The notes below the pieces were generated by a model. The model was not told the origin of the DNA. It worked only from the letters and a program-made list of their open reading frames with translations, and ran no database searches. From assembly GCA_017614795.1 (NCBI GenBank), contig JAGABD010000057.1, forward strand, positions 1 through 55,772: a stretch of DNA of 55,772 nt. The letters run 5' to 3'. Of the stretch, positions 43,951-52,015 are shown in pieces. This stretch comes from Bacteroidales bacterium (GTDB taxonomy: Bacteria > Bacteroidota > Bacteroidia > Bacteroidales > UBA932). How positions within the stretch are numbered: the first letter of the stretch is position 1; the number at the start of each line of letters is the position of its first letter. The translations under genes were made by a program, and so were the position numbers.

Positions 43951-44109
43951 TTACCTTTCCTTCACTATCACCCAGAAGGTCTTAAAGATTAAGCCGATGT
44001 CACCGAAGAAGGAATAGTGCTGAACGTAATCGAGATACAGCTGAAGCTTCTCTTGCATCAGGACTTCGATGTATTACTTCTTAGAAGCTTGAAAACGGAA
44101 CTGTTGCAT
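43951..44109 (-). pseudogene. Degraded initiating sugar-transferase 3' end, remnant A
   Basis: The minus strand reads YIEVLMQEKLQLYLDYVQHY, then SFFGDIGLIFKTFWVIVKER and stop. This is the usual C-terminus of Bacteroidota polyprenyl-phosphate sugar transferases (pattern K-L-x-L-x-x-x-Y-V...S-x-x-x-D-I-x-x-I-F-K-T). Another 11 residues upstream remain in frame after one TAA, which sits where the family usually has Tyr. Nothing of the catalytic part remains. It lies directly 3' of the RES-domain gene, between it and remnant B. The 406-base gap 43718-44123 contains only remnants A and B. Confidence 0.68.
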
Positions 44110-44123
44110 ATCTAATTAAACAC

Positions 44124-45197
44124 TTAATCTACTTCCATTGTATCTACCTCATAAAAAGACCGCTTTCCTAAAATCGTCTCCATCCTAGCGAACACAGACA
44201 TATAATAGTCCGTTTTATAATCATCTGTTCTTGTACTACTTTGTTCATCATACATCACATTAGCTGTATTTATATTGCCTTGAATTAGTTCATACTCATA
44301 GCAAGTGGGTCTTGTACAATAGAACAACTTCTTTAGTATAGGGCAAAATACTTCATCATTCAATCCCTTTTGCACAGGAATAGCAAGGTTATCCCACTCG
44401 TGATCAAGTAGATAAAAGTCCTCATTCCTATTTGTGGAAGTATAATACACACCAGCCAGGCGACTTTCCTTAAAAGCATTGCTGTCAATTATTGACTCAA
44501 GGATTAATTGTGGAATAATGTATTCCGGCTTATAAATATCATCTCTGTTACGAACTGGTATGCCACAAGCTATGATAAGCGGGAATAGTTGCATATAGCG
44601 TTCTGTATTCTCAAAGAATTCAGTCAGGGTCGGCACTCTTAAATCCAACACACTTAGCGCATCTTGAGTCTTAAAGCATGAAACAAATGTTGTTTCTGTA
44701 CTAGGCCTATACAATTCCTCCCAACATCCATATATGCTTTTCCCAAGGTAAAGACAGGGATATCCTGGAGCGCTGTATCTTTGTGTTTTAATATCCCTTA
44801 TCATATTTAAGGGGATATGAAAAATATCTTTTCTACTCAATCCTTTTCTTTTTCCGAAATTGCGCATTCTATAGAAAAACTCTCCTGCCGGCACCTCCGT
44901 AATATAGAGTTCAGAATTGATCTTCAATACATTCTTTAGCTGCATGAAGGCTGTAGAGTGACGGCCCTGCATATATGACTTGACGATACGATTCATATAA
45001 CCGCAGTTATAGACGACTTTGGCATAGAACAGCATATCAAGGGTTGCTTCTCTCACAAGTCTCAAATACTCATCGAGGCATGCGTCCAGCACCTTACGAA
45101 AATCATTATTATACTTATGTTGATACCCCTCGCACCCTTTTGAGAGTATCCAGACGATATGATCATATAATTCCTCGTCAACTTTTTTGAATATCAT
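44124..45197 (-). CDS. RES-domain protein with helical (HEPN-like) N-terminal domain
   Basis: A 357-residue protein with a C-terminal RES domain, an ADP-ribosyltransferase-like fold whose characterised members degrade NAD+. Motif residues are Arg110/112 in FFYRMRN, the Tyr-containing block RYSAPGYPCLYLGKS at about 140-154, and Glu160/161 in CWEEL. The first 100 residues are helical and Cys/Tyr-rich, as in RES proteins carrying a HEPN-like N-terminal domain. No Xre-type antitoxin is adjacent, unlike classical RES-Xre pairs. The ATG at 45197 is preferred over the GTG one codon earlier. It lies in the accessory stretch between two remnant-containing gaps. Confidence 0.72.
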   Translation of the reverse strand: MIFKKVDEELYDHIVWILSKGCEGYQHKYNNDFRKVLDACLDEYLRLVREATLDMLFYAKVVYNCGYMNRIVKSYMQGRHSTAFMQLKNVLKINSELYITEVPAGEFFYRMRNFGKRKGLSRKDIFHIPLNMIRDIKTQRYSAPGYPCLYLGKSIYGCWEELYRPSTETTFVSCFKTQDALSVLDLRVPTLTEFFENTERYMQLFPLIIACGIPVRNRDDIYKPEYIIPQLILESIIDSNAFKESRLAGVYYTSTNRNEDFYLLDHEWDNLAIPVQKGLNDEVFCPILKKLFYCTRPTCYEYELIQGNINTANVMYDEQSSTRTDDYKTDYYMSVFARMETILGKRSFYEVDTMEVD

Positions 45198-45234
45198 CAC
45201 TGGAGTTATTATTTATTAGCTATATTCTTTTCCG

Positions 45235-45324
45235 TTATACAATCTGGGTCTTACTGAAACATAAAATACTCCTCGTATAATAACTATCTTCAATAAAGTC
45301 GGCGGTGAACTCATGCCCTATCAC
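45235..45324 (-). other. Possible 29-codon open frame or gene remnant
   Basis: A GTG preceded by GGGGGAGAAG opens 29 codons beginning VIGHEFTADFIED and ending CFSKTQIV. The amino-acid pattern looks protein-like but I cannot name a family. It may be a mini-gene or the tail of a lost gene. Confidence 0.2.
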
Positions 45325-45341
45325 TCACTTCTCCCCCTTCT

Positions 45342-45374
45342 CCTTTCCTTCACTATTTACCCATAGCACTTCTA
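45342..45374 (-). pseudogene. Degraded sugar-transferase 3' end, remnant C
   Basis: On the minus strand TATGGGTAAATAGTGAAGGAAAGG (45365-45342, described in two parts: TATGGGTAAATAG then TGAAGGAAAGG) matches the remnant A end with one extra A; 15 of the last 16 bases are identical. The frame no longer encodes the family C-terminus. It sits in the gap between the TIR and RES genes. Confidence 0.42.
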
Positions 45375-45406
45375 AGAGTTACTTATATTCACGGGCCTAG
45401 TTCTTG

Positions 45407-46201
45407 TCAAATTTTTTCAAGAGCGTATATATTGGACAAATACTCAACAAACTCCTGCCTTTGGCGGCTCCAGGAGGCCCCTTTGCGAGGAAGTTCATAA
45501 AAGTCGGTTAGTTCTTCCTCCAGAGCATCGAGCGCGACGGGGCTTTCAATGCGGTCAGCTTTCTTTGTATCACAAAGCCAACCTATTTCCTTAAAATCAG
45601 CATCAGGGAGCAAATAGTAACGGACGAGATTATCCGTCGCCCAAACTGCGCCCATCTCATTCATACAGATACCACTTTCTTTATAATTCTTGGAAATCAT
45701 CAGGAATGAGAAATCGGCCGACTGTATATTACCCCTTATATGCTTACGAATATCTTCACCATTCCTAATGCCCATATCTTCAATTGATGTGCAGAAGATA
45801 TCTTCAGCGTTCAGTCCTATGCCCAATTGCAATATTCTGTCTGAGAACTCTTTGATAATATCAACATCTTTCGAGGAATGACTGATGAAGATCTTTTTAG
45901 CACGAGGCTTTTCTAATAACAGCACACAATTCACCAGTGCCTGTAAAGCCGTAAAGTGCACAATCGGATCTTCACGATACTTATCCACGTGCGACTTCAA
46001 CTCATCGCTAATATCGGGATACTTTTCCTTGAGTGCCAAGCATAAGTCATTCACGGCTGTCAAGTACTCATTAACCGCTCCTTTTACAGTATAATCAGTA
46101 TATAATAATCGGCCAGAATTGAACCGAGTCCTATCAATACCTATCTTCTCATTTGATAGGCTCTTACAACTCAACGCTAACGAATATAATCTATTCTGCA
46201 T
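45407..46201 (-). CDS. TIR-domain protein (predicted NADase effector)
   Basis: A 264-residue soluble protein. Residues 1-100 are helical and form an unrecognised sensor or oligomerisation domain. Residues 102-235 are a TIR domain: KKIFISHSSKDVDIIKEF (102-119), a central LMISKNYKESG strand, and the catalytic-type Glu182 in CMNEMGAVWA, which bacterial TIR NADases use to cleave NAD+. Such proteins usually kill or arrest phage-infected cells once triggered by a partner or ligand. No signal-generating partner is recognisable next to it. It is in the same orientation as the polysaccharide operon and flanked on both sides by sugar-transferase remnants. Confidence 0.82.
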   Translation of the reverse strand: MQNRLYSLALSCKSLSNEKIGIDRTRFNSGRLLYTDYTVKGAVNEYLTAVNDLCLALKEKYPDISDELKSHVDKYREDPIVHFTALQALVNCVLLLEKPRAKKIFISHSSKDVDIIKEFSDRILQLGIGLNAEDIFCTSIEDMGIRNGEDIRKHIRGNIQSADFSFLMISKNYKESGICMNEMGAVWATDNLVRYYLLPDADFKEIGWLCDTKKADRIESPVALDALEEELTDFYELPRKGASWSRQRQEFVEYLSNIYALEKI

Positions 46202-46210
46202 CTTGATACT

Positions 46211-46260
46211 TTAGTACTTCCTCAACACCACCAAAACGCTACGACATTTTTAAACTGGAG
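46211..46260 (-). pseudogene. Degraded sugar-transferase 3' end, remnant D
   Basis: On the minus strand SSLKM is followed, after a small frameshift, by RSVLVVLRKY and a stop. A D-L-K-x-x-x-(R/K)-S/T-V-x-V-V-L-(R/K) tail is typical of sugar-transferase C-termini. Only about 15 codons remain, so this is the weakest of the four. It lies in the gap between the membrane coiled-coil gene and the TIR gene. Confidence 0.35.
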
Positions 46261-46300
46261 CAGGCTACCGCATTAAGAAAAAGGGCAAAATGATAAAGAA

Positions 46301-47014
46301 CTATTTAGAACTTCTTTTGTAAGAGATCTCTACAACGGTGTCAATTCTCTTTTTATTGGGGATTGATATCACCCAAGCATCTCTGGCTCCATCATATACT
46401 GCAAGATCCTTAAAATATGGATAAATACGTAGCGCGGAATCAAGTTGTGGACTACCCTTAATAGAATAATGAACTATATTCCCCTCTCTTCGTGTCTTCC
46501 CTTTTATACCATATGTACTCGCAATAATACTTAGATAGCTCTGTTTCTCATTAAGAAGTGTCTGCAACGAATCCACCTGTCCTCGTACCAATTTAACTGC
46601 CTGCTTAGAGGATGACAATGCAGAATTGCTTATGGCAAGGTCATTAACTAGAGAATTATAATCTCTTACCAGCTTATTATACTTATTGACCAACCCTATG
46701 TACTCACCGGAGAGTTGATCAAAATCCAATTTCCTTCCGTCAATTACTATGGCAGGCTCAAGATATTCTACAACTCTTGTTTTCTTATCATTTTTTAGAG
46801 AATAATATCTTGAATGATTTACCGTATCCAACTTGATATCAAAATACTCTCTAACTAATTCGTCGCTAAACGACATCTCTCGAATTAATGAATCCCTCTG
46901 GTAAACTTGATTCTCTAAGGACTCAATATAATTATGGCTATAGAACAACCCTATACCCAATACTATTATCGCGAAAAACAACACGAAATAGGTGACACTA
47001 CCTCTCTTTACCAT
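46301..47014 (-). CDS. Membrane-anchored coiled-coil protein
   Basis: I do not recognise the family. The 237 residues have one membrane helix at about 9-25 (YFVLFFAIIVLGIGLFY) and a helical segment with heptad spacing from about 110 to 165 (YIGLVNKYNKLVRDYNSLVN, then LVRGQVDSLQTLLNEKQ). A beta-rich end follows (AVYDGARDAWVISIPNKKRI). The bulk is probably periplasmic or cytosolic according to helix orientation. It overlaps the upstream 96-residue membrane gene by 17 bases, so the two probably act together. Confidence 0.68.
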   Translation of the reverse strand: MVKRGSVTYFVLFFAIIVLGIGLFYSHNYIESLENQVYQRDSLIREMSFSDELVREYFDIKLDTVNHSRYYSLKNDKKTRVVEYLEPAIVIDGRKLDFDQLSGEYIGLVNKYNKLVRDYNSLVNDLAISNSALSSSKQAVKLVRGQVDSLQTLLNEKQSYLSIIASTYGIKGKTRREGNIVHYSIKGSPQLDSALRIYPYFKDLAVYDGARDAWVISIPNKKRIDTVVEISYKRSSK

Positions 47015-47288
47015 AAATCTTCCCCTTTAAATAATTAATCTCCGTCCGCAAAAGAAGTATCTCCCTATTGAGTTCTGCCTTTGTCTCCATTAATTGCCGA
47101 TTATGCTCCAACTTTAAATTGGCTATCTCTTCGTTGTGACGTTGTTCAACCTCCATAGCATCAAGTCTTCGATCAATTGAACATTTCCAATAGCCGCCAC
47201 GAAAAGCAAGGCCCAATAGTGCAAGAATCCCCACGATTACTCCAATGGGACTCTGTAGTTTCTCAGCAATATTTATCTTTTTACCCAA
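46998..47288 (-). CDS. Small membrane protein with coiled coil
   Basis: A 96-residue protein with a membrane helix at about 14-28 (GVIVGILALLGLAFRGG) and a long coiled coil from about 40 to 90 (EVEQRHNEEIANLKLEHNRQ, then LMETKAELNREILLLRTEIN). Family unknown. It starts with TTG (47288); no ATG is available before the membrane helix. A consensus promoter lies 38 bases upstream, so it heads the accessory operon. Confidence 0.6.
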   Translation of the reverse strand: MGKKINIAEKLQSPIGVIVGILALLGLAFRGGYWKCSIDRRLDAMEVEQRHNEEIANLKLEHNRQLMETKAELNREILLLRTEINYLKGKIYGKER

Positions 47289-47325
47289 GAATAATTAGAT
47301 TTATGAAGCAGTACTACATCTTTCA

Positions 47326-47358
47326 CAAAGATAGAGAATAAACCCCAGAAAAACCAAA
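47326..47358 (-). promoter_or_regulatory. Promoter of the accessory gene block
   Basis: On the minus strand TTTG (47358-47355) and TATCTTTG (47333-47326) are separated by 21 bases, a good match to the Bacteroidota promoter consensus. It lies after the last polysaccharide gene and in front of the accessory genes, so they can be transcribed independently of the capsule operon. Confidence 0.6.
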
Positions 47359-47405
47359 CAGGATATTATCGATATGGCAATCTCGAGCTCTTCAAGCAAT
47401 ACCCC

Positions 47406-48341
47406 TTACCCTTTAAAACTCTCTATCGTCCGTTTTAGGCCATCCTTGGCACGGACCGGCAGCCGGTCGACACCCAGGGCAGCTTTGATCTTGGCATTGG
47501 AGGAGATGTAGTTCTCAGTGAGTTTGCGTAGTCTTTCGGGATTCAGCGGAAGATGGAGCCAGCCGCCGACTCTGGCAGTGCAGCGAATCAGCCATTTGGG
47601 CAGACGCCAGATGTGAGCCTTCTTCCCGAGGGCAGCGCAGATAGTCTCAATCAACTCATTAGTACTGAGTGCCTCATCGTCGCCCATATTATAGATACCT
47701 GAAGGGACATCCTTCGTCAGCACCCCATTAACAGCGAAGCAGATATTCTCGACAGACGTAAAAGTCCTGCGGTTTTCAAACGCGCCCAGTGGCCACGGTA
47801 TGCCTTTGTTAACCACATTATACAAAAGGTTCAAATTCCCCTTATTTCCAGGACCATGAATCATGCAAGGGCGGAAGATATAAACTTGTCTGCCGGAAGG
47901 CTGGTGTCCCAAGATGTATCTTTCTGCAGCTATCTTTGACTCTCCATAGGGCCCTACGGGAGCCGGAACAACATCCTCGGTCAGTATTTCTTTCACCTTA
48001 TCGGCGGCAGCCTTCGCTGTACTAAAAAAAACAAACTTCTTGATGTTAGGATGCGAGCAGAAATAATCAAATATCTTAATGGTTAGATCAGTATTAACCT
48101 TGAAATACACATCAGCCTCAGCTTCGTTCTTTGTATCGTGTGCCTTCCCCGCAAGATGGATAATAGCATCGACATTGGGAATCAAATCAGGCACATCCAA
48201 GTCGTCCCACGAAAATGTATAACGAATCCCTTTCTTCCTAGGGCTCACTATATCCAAGCCATAGATAGAGTGTTCTGTTGAAAGTGCTGCCACAAGATTA
48301 GCACCCACAAAACCATGGACACCAGTAATTAGTATTCTCAT
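47406..48341 (-). CDS. NAD-dependent sugar epimerase/reductase of the polysaccharide locus
   Basis: An extended short-chain dehydrogenase of 311 residues. The cofactor motif GVHGFVG is at 7-13, the active-site YxxxK at Tyr132-Lys136 (PYGESK), with FFSTAKAAAD supplying the Ser/Thr. It resembles nucleotide-sugar 4-epimerases or 4-ketoreductases such as the WbpV type, which act just before an initiating glycosyltransferase. It overlaps the deacetylase gene by 4 bases. No initiating transferase follows intact; only decayed ends of a sugar-transferase gene are found downstream. Confidence 0.82.
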   Translation of the reverse strand: MRILITGVHGFVGANLVAALSTEHSIYGLDIVSPRKKGIRYTFSWDDLDVPDLIPNVDAIIHLAGKAHDTKNEAEADVYFKVNTDLTIKIFDYFCSHPNIKKFVFFSTAKAAADKVKEILTEDVVPAPVGPYGESKIAAERYILGHQPSGRQVYIFRPCMIHGPGNKGNLNLLYNVVNKGIPWPLGAFENRRTFTSVENICFAVNGVLTKDVPSGIYNMGDDEALSTNELIETICAALGKKAHIWRLPKWLIRCTARVGGWLHLPLNPERLRKLTENYISSNAKIKAALGVDRLPVRAKDGLKRTIESFKG

Positions 48342-49180
48342 AATTCAACAACTCTCGCTTTTGACCAATCAATCAGGCTATCCGCTTCTTCTACATTCAC
48401 GAAATCAAAATCATTAAGAAACTGACGCCATTTTTTGTAGTTTCCCTTAATACCAACATAACTTTTGAACTGTCTTTTAAGTGGCAACCCCTGTACCTTG
48501 GGCTGTTGGACGTCAAAGTCTCTTGGGTGGAAATATGTCATCATATAGTCAGTTTCCTTAGCCCACCTCTTTACCAGCCAATACGGGAAGAGCCGGAAAT
48601 AACCTCCACCGGAAAACACGAAACGTTTTCCGACGATTGTATGAAGATTAATCGGGAATTCTTTAATAACACTACCTTGTTTCGTCTTTAGCAAAGCAGG
48701 CCCGACTTTACCATAGTGGGGCATCCCGCCATAATCATGTCTTGTGGGGAAAACAGAGCAATCGTATTTAAAGCCCATTTCCACAAGCTTATCAACCGCC
48801 CATGTATTATGTTCCGTGATTGAGAACCCAGGAGCTCGGAAAGCATTGATTTCTTTACCGGTAACGTCCTCCAAAAGTGCTTTTGCTTTTTTTGTGTCCA
48901 ACACGAATTGCCCTGGGGAGAATCTATAGGACAACTCATGCTGATACGAATGGCACCCAATATGGTGTCCACGCCCTGATATCTCCCTGATAATCTTCGG
49001 GTGCTTTTCCGCCAACCACCCAAGGCAAAAGAATGTCCCCCGCAACGAACGGCGGTCTAACTCATCCAAGATTGGGATCACGGTTTTGTCTACCCTATAC
49101 TCCCACTTGTCCCACTCAAAATCTTCGGAGAGAAAGTCGCAATTATACCAATCTTCTATATCAAATGTAAGAATATTCAT
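48338..49180 (-). CDS. Polysaccharide deacetylase (NodB-type)
   Basis: A 280-residue carbohydrate-esterase-4-like enzyme removing acetyl groups from amino sugars of a surface polymer. The catalytic start FDIEDWYN provides Asp7 and Asp10. The zinc motif is H77-x-x-x-H81 (GCHSYQHEL), and FRAPGFSI is the third motif. The C-terminal third (YFRLFPYWLV, TYFHPRDFD) matches the DUF3473-type extension found in exopolysaccharide deacetylases. It lacks a signal peptide or membrane segment, so it acts in the cytosol on intermediates. Overlaps the epimerase by 4 bases. Confidence 0.86.
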   Translation of the reverse strand: MNILTFDIEDWYNCDFLSEDFEWDKWEYRVDKTVIPILDELDRRSLRGTFFCLGWLAEKHPKIIREISGRGHHIGCHSYQHELSYRFSPGQFVLDTKKAKALLEDVTGKEINAFRAPGFSITEHNTWAVDKLVEMGFKYDCSVFPTRHDYGGMPHYGKVGPALLKTKQGSVIKEFPINLHTIVGKRFVFSGGGYFRLFPYWLVKRWAKETDYMMTYFHPRDFDVQQPKVQGLPLKRQFKSYVGIKGNYKKWRQFLNDFDFVNVEEADSLIDWSKARVVEL

Positions 49181-49210
49181 TTTACCCTTTTATATAAAAC
49201 AAATAGCTTG

Positions 49211-49813
49211 CTAACTGCTTTTCACGTAACCTTCGTCATCCCTGGGAAGAAACTCTTTTACCACTTTGGCAGGAGTGCCAATCGCTAACGTATATGGAGG
49301 AATGTCCTTTAAAACCATGGAACGAGCGCCAATAATTGCACCATCACCGATTGTCACGCCTGGCATAATCATCGTTTCCATACCTACCATCACGCCCTTT
49401 CCTATGTGTATCTCCCCCGTTTTATATCCAAGATCCGCAGCATTATCACCCGTATGATAATCTGTTAGATCTCTTTGGTGACACAGTAGGCGGCATCCCG
49501 AGGTGATGTGTGCACAATCATCAATATAAATAAGTCCAGCATGTTGCAAATCGATTCTTACATAATCACCAATAAAGACATTCTTTCCCACATGGCATCC
49601 AATCCGCCTTAACAACCAGGGCCTTAGTTTTCTCGGGCAGAATGGTTCAAAAATGGGCCAATCCATCATTCTCTCCAGTCTCTTCCGGCGGATGTTTCCG
49701 CAGAACCGCGTAATTACTTGCCAAACACTCACATTGCCATATTCTTTTTCCGAATAATGGAAGCCTAATGTCCGTAACATCTTGTATGCAAAACTCTGCT
49801 TTTTATTCTCCAT
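49211..49813 (-). CDS. Left-handed beta-helix acyltransferase
   Basis: A 200-residue hexapeptide-repeat acetyl/acyltransferase. A short helical N-terminus is followed by isoleucine-rich hexapeptide turns such as VGKNVFIGDYVRIDL and IGKGVMVGMETMIMPGVTIG, and the closing IGTPAKVVKEF. It O-acetylates a sugar of the surface polymer. Its first bases overlap the preceding glycosyltransferase by 11. The MENKKQSF start has no strong ribosome-binding site. Confidence 0.82.
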   Translation of the reverse strand: MENKKQSFAYKMLRTLGFHYSEKEYGNVSVWQVITRFCGNIRRKRLERMMDWPIFEPFCPRKLRPWLLRRIGCHVGKNVFIGDYVRIDLQHAGLIYIDDCAHITSGCRLLCHQRDLTDYHTGDNAADLGYKTGEIHIGKGVMVGMETMIMPGVTIGDGAIIGARSMVLKDIPPYTLAIGTPAKVVKEFLPRDDEGYVKSS

Positions 49814-51032
49814 CGCTAGTATTCTTTAATACACCTATAATCTGTTCAAGGTTATCAATGCACTTATCCATTCTATAATTATTTAAAAAAAACTTACGCC
49901 CATTTTCCCCCATTCTCTCAAAAGCTTTCTTATTCACCAGTACTTTATCTTTAATAACGGCTATTAATGCTTGTGAATCTCCTGGCGCAACAGCATAGCC
50001 ACACTGACTCTCATTAATAACGTCTGCGCCACCGCATCCAATCATTGCCAATACGGGGCGCCCGGCTGACATATATGATTGAAGACGAGCAGGAACAACA
50101 GCCTCAAGATGAGTAAAACCAGAGCGAAGGGTTACTAGCATCGCATTTGCATGTTTATAGAAAGCCGGCATTGCATCAAATGGATATCGGCCTAAACAAA
50201 CTGCCCTATCAGACAACCCATTCTCTTTTATAAAACCCTTTAACCAGGGCAAACGAGAACCGCCCCCCACAAAAACCCACTTTATCTCAGGCTCACCTTT
50301 TAGGCCAATCATCACCTGGGTGACAGCCTCTAAATCTTGAGACTTCCCAAGATTCCCGGCAATCATTATTATAAAGCCATTTGGAAGTGCAGGAACCTCA
50401 TACGAGTCATCCATTTGAAGGATATCTTCACTCCAATTGGGGAAATAAATAATCTTGTCTTTAAAATCTCCCTTCGCCTCAATAAGACTCCGAAAACGCT
50501 CACTTGTAACGAGTATCTTATCAGTCCTCTTATATATACCCTTAACTAAATAATCGACGAAACGGAGTAATCGTTGGTTCTTCACCCCACCACCAGACAT
50601 CATTGCATCTGGCCACAAATCCATAATCCAATAATAGAATGGGATTTTGCGGAGTTTTCTAAGTAATAATGCGGGATATGCCTGAAAAATCGGTGATGGT
50701 TCGTGACCTATTATACAGTCATACTTATGCTTCCATGCGAACTGAAGTAAAACTCTCAGACAACCAAAGAAAACAAATGAAAGATAGTTGATAGGTAGAC
50801 GCCAACCACCTTTCCCCCTCGGCGTTTGGAATACACGATATACGTTTACACCGTTCACGACTTCATGCCTATTCTTAAAGACTCCATACCCTTTAAAATA
50901 CTTCCCATCGGGATAATTAGGGATGCCCACTAGTGCATCAACATAATGTCCACGCCTAACTAATTCAAAAGCGATATCATTACTTTTGAATACTTCCGGG
51001 TAAAAGTATTGTGTAATTAATAGTATTCTCAC
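49803..51032 (-). CDS. GT4-family glycosyltransferase (WbuB-like)
   Basis: A 409-residue retaining GT-B glycosyltransferase. The N-terminal domain begins MRILLITQYFYPEVF with the acceptor loop YYWIMDLWPDAM, and the C-terminal nucleotide-sugar domain has FIIMIAGNLGKSQD, WVFVGGGSRLP and PARLQSYMSAGRPVLAMIGC. This N-terminal pattern is typical of WbuB-like transferases adding an N-acetylamino-deoxysugar in O-antigen assembly. It overlaps the propeller gene by 4 bases. Confidence 0.88.
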   Translation of the reverse strand: MRILLITQYFYPEVFKSNDIAFELVRRGHYVDALVGIPNYPDGKYFKGYGVFKNRHEVVNGVNVYRVFQTPRGKGGWRLPINYLSFVFFGCLRVLLQFAWKHKYDCIIGHEPSPIFQAYPALLLRKLRKIPFYYWIMDLWPDAMMSGGGVKNQRLLRFVDYLVKGIYKRTDKILVTSERFRSLIEAKGDFKDKIIYFPNWSEDILQMDDSYEVPALPNGFIIMIAGNLGKSQDLEAVTQVMIGLKGEPEIKWVFVGGGSRLPWLKGFIKENGLSDRAVCLGRYPFDAMPAFYKHANAMLVTLRSGFTHLEAVVPARLQSYMSAGRPVLAMIGCGGADVINESQCGYAVAPGDSQALIAVIKDKVLVNKKAFERMGENGRKFFLNNYRMDKCIDNLEQIIGVLKNTSDGE

Positions 51033-52009
51033 AAATCAATAAATGTTGACTTACCATCAAGTCCTTGCAGTGCACGTCCACTAAAAAAAAGACGTGCCAA
51101 TTTATCAATACCGTAATACTGAGGGAATTCAAATGTGCCAAACTGGAAGAAATGCGGCAACCTATCTTTCTTTGCTTTGTATCTCTCTTCCCAGTGCAAT
51201 CCATCTTTTGTCACCCAAAGATGCGCATATTTATCCGTATTCACCGTGGACGGTTCTACTGTCGTCGAGATAAATGCAACATCTCCGACTTGACCACCCT
51301 TGACGATAGAACCTTGCACTTCTTGAAGTAGGTTTACCGTTAATGTTTTGCGATCAAAGCGTTTGATAACATTTTGCTCATATTGAGTATCGGTTCCGAA
51401 TACAATAAAGTCTTTGTAGAAGAACAACTGGCACGTACGATATTCCTGGCCACCTCTGAAAACTACTCTAAATGACTTAAACTCATCCTCAGTATAACCA
51501 ATGATACACTCATTTTCGCGGTCGCCAGTGGTTACCCAGATCCTATCGGTGTATTTGTCGTAAAAGAGTCCGTGGATGTGGTTGATCTCACCAACTGTAA
51601 ATGTATATGTTATATACCAGGTCCGGGCATTATCTTTAGAACAATATATATTTACTGGCTTTTTCTCTATGTTCTGAAAGTATTCTCCAAAGTAGATGTT
51701 GCCCGTTGGTGTTATACACATATTAAGAGGTTTGGAGCCTCTTGGTGTAGAGAATAATTTCTTAAAGGTTCTTTCACCCTTCTCACGAATAAATAATCCT
51801 TTTTTTGCTATCGCTATTTGATCTCCATTACTTAATTGATAGAAACCAGTAATTTCAGCACGGAGGAAGCGACGTGATAGTGCATAACGAGAAGGCAACG
51901 CATACTTTTTGTCAACCACCTTGTACTTATTATTCTCATCTTTTAGCCGATAGCCTTTACCAATCAATAGGCTATGTGGTTTTACCAGTAAGACTTTACC
52001 GTTTTCCAT
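51029..52009 (-). CDS. Beta-propeller protein of the polysaccharide locus
   Basis: A 326-residue protein with repeats of BNR/sialidase-like character (for example IYCSKDNARTWYITY and LWVTKDGLHWEERYK, each an S/T-x-D-x-G/A-x-x-W Asp-box form), indicating a five- to seven-bladed propeller. No catalytic Arg triad or Tyr/Glu pair of true sialidases is evident, and there is no signal peptide. Such proteins recur in Bacteroidota and other polysaccharide loci, role unknown. Overlaps the GT4 gene by 4 bases. Confidence 0.65.
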   Translation of the reverse strand: MENGKVLLVKPHSLLIGKGYRLKDENNKYKVVDKKYALPSRYALSRRFLRAEITGFYQLSNGDQIAIAKKGLFIREKGERTFKKLFSTPRGSKPLNMCITPTGNIYFGEYFQNIEKKPVNIYCSKDNARTWYITYTFTVGEINHIHGLFYDKYTDRIWVTTGDRENECIIGYTEDEFKSFRVVFRGGQEYRTCQLFFYKDFIVFGTDTQYEQNVIKRFDRKTLTVNLLQEVQGSIVKGGQVGDVAFISTTVEPSTVNTDKYAHLWVTKDGLHWEERYKAKKDRLPHFFQFGTFEFPQYYGIDKLARLFFSGRALQGLDGKSTFIDL

Positions 52010-52015
52010 TCTATA

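Noticed and set aside
40897..47405. CRISPR array, insertion sequence or integrase in the AT-rich island
   Set aside because: No regularly spaced repeats, transposase or recombinase reading frames were seen; the repeated elements found are gene remnants, not mobile elements.
51029..52009. Propeller protein as a functional sialidase
   Set aside because: Asp-box-like motifs are present, but the catalytic Arg triad and Tyr/Glu pair are not evident and there is no signal peptide.
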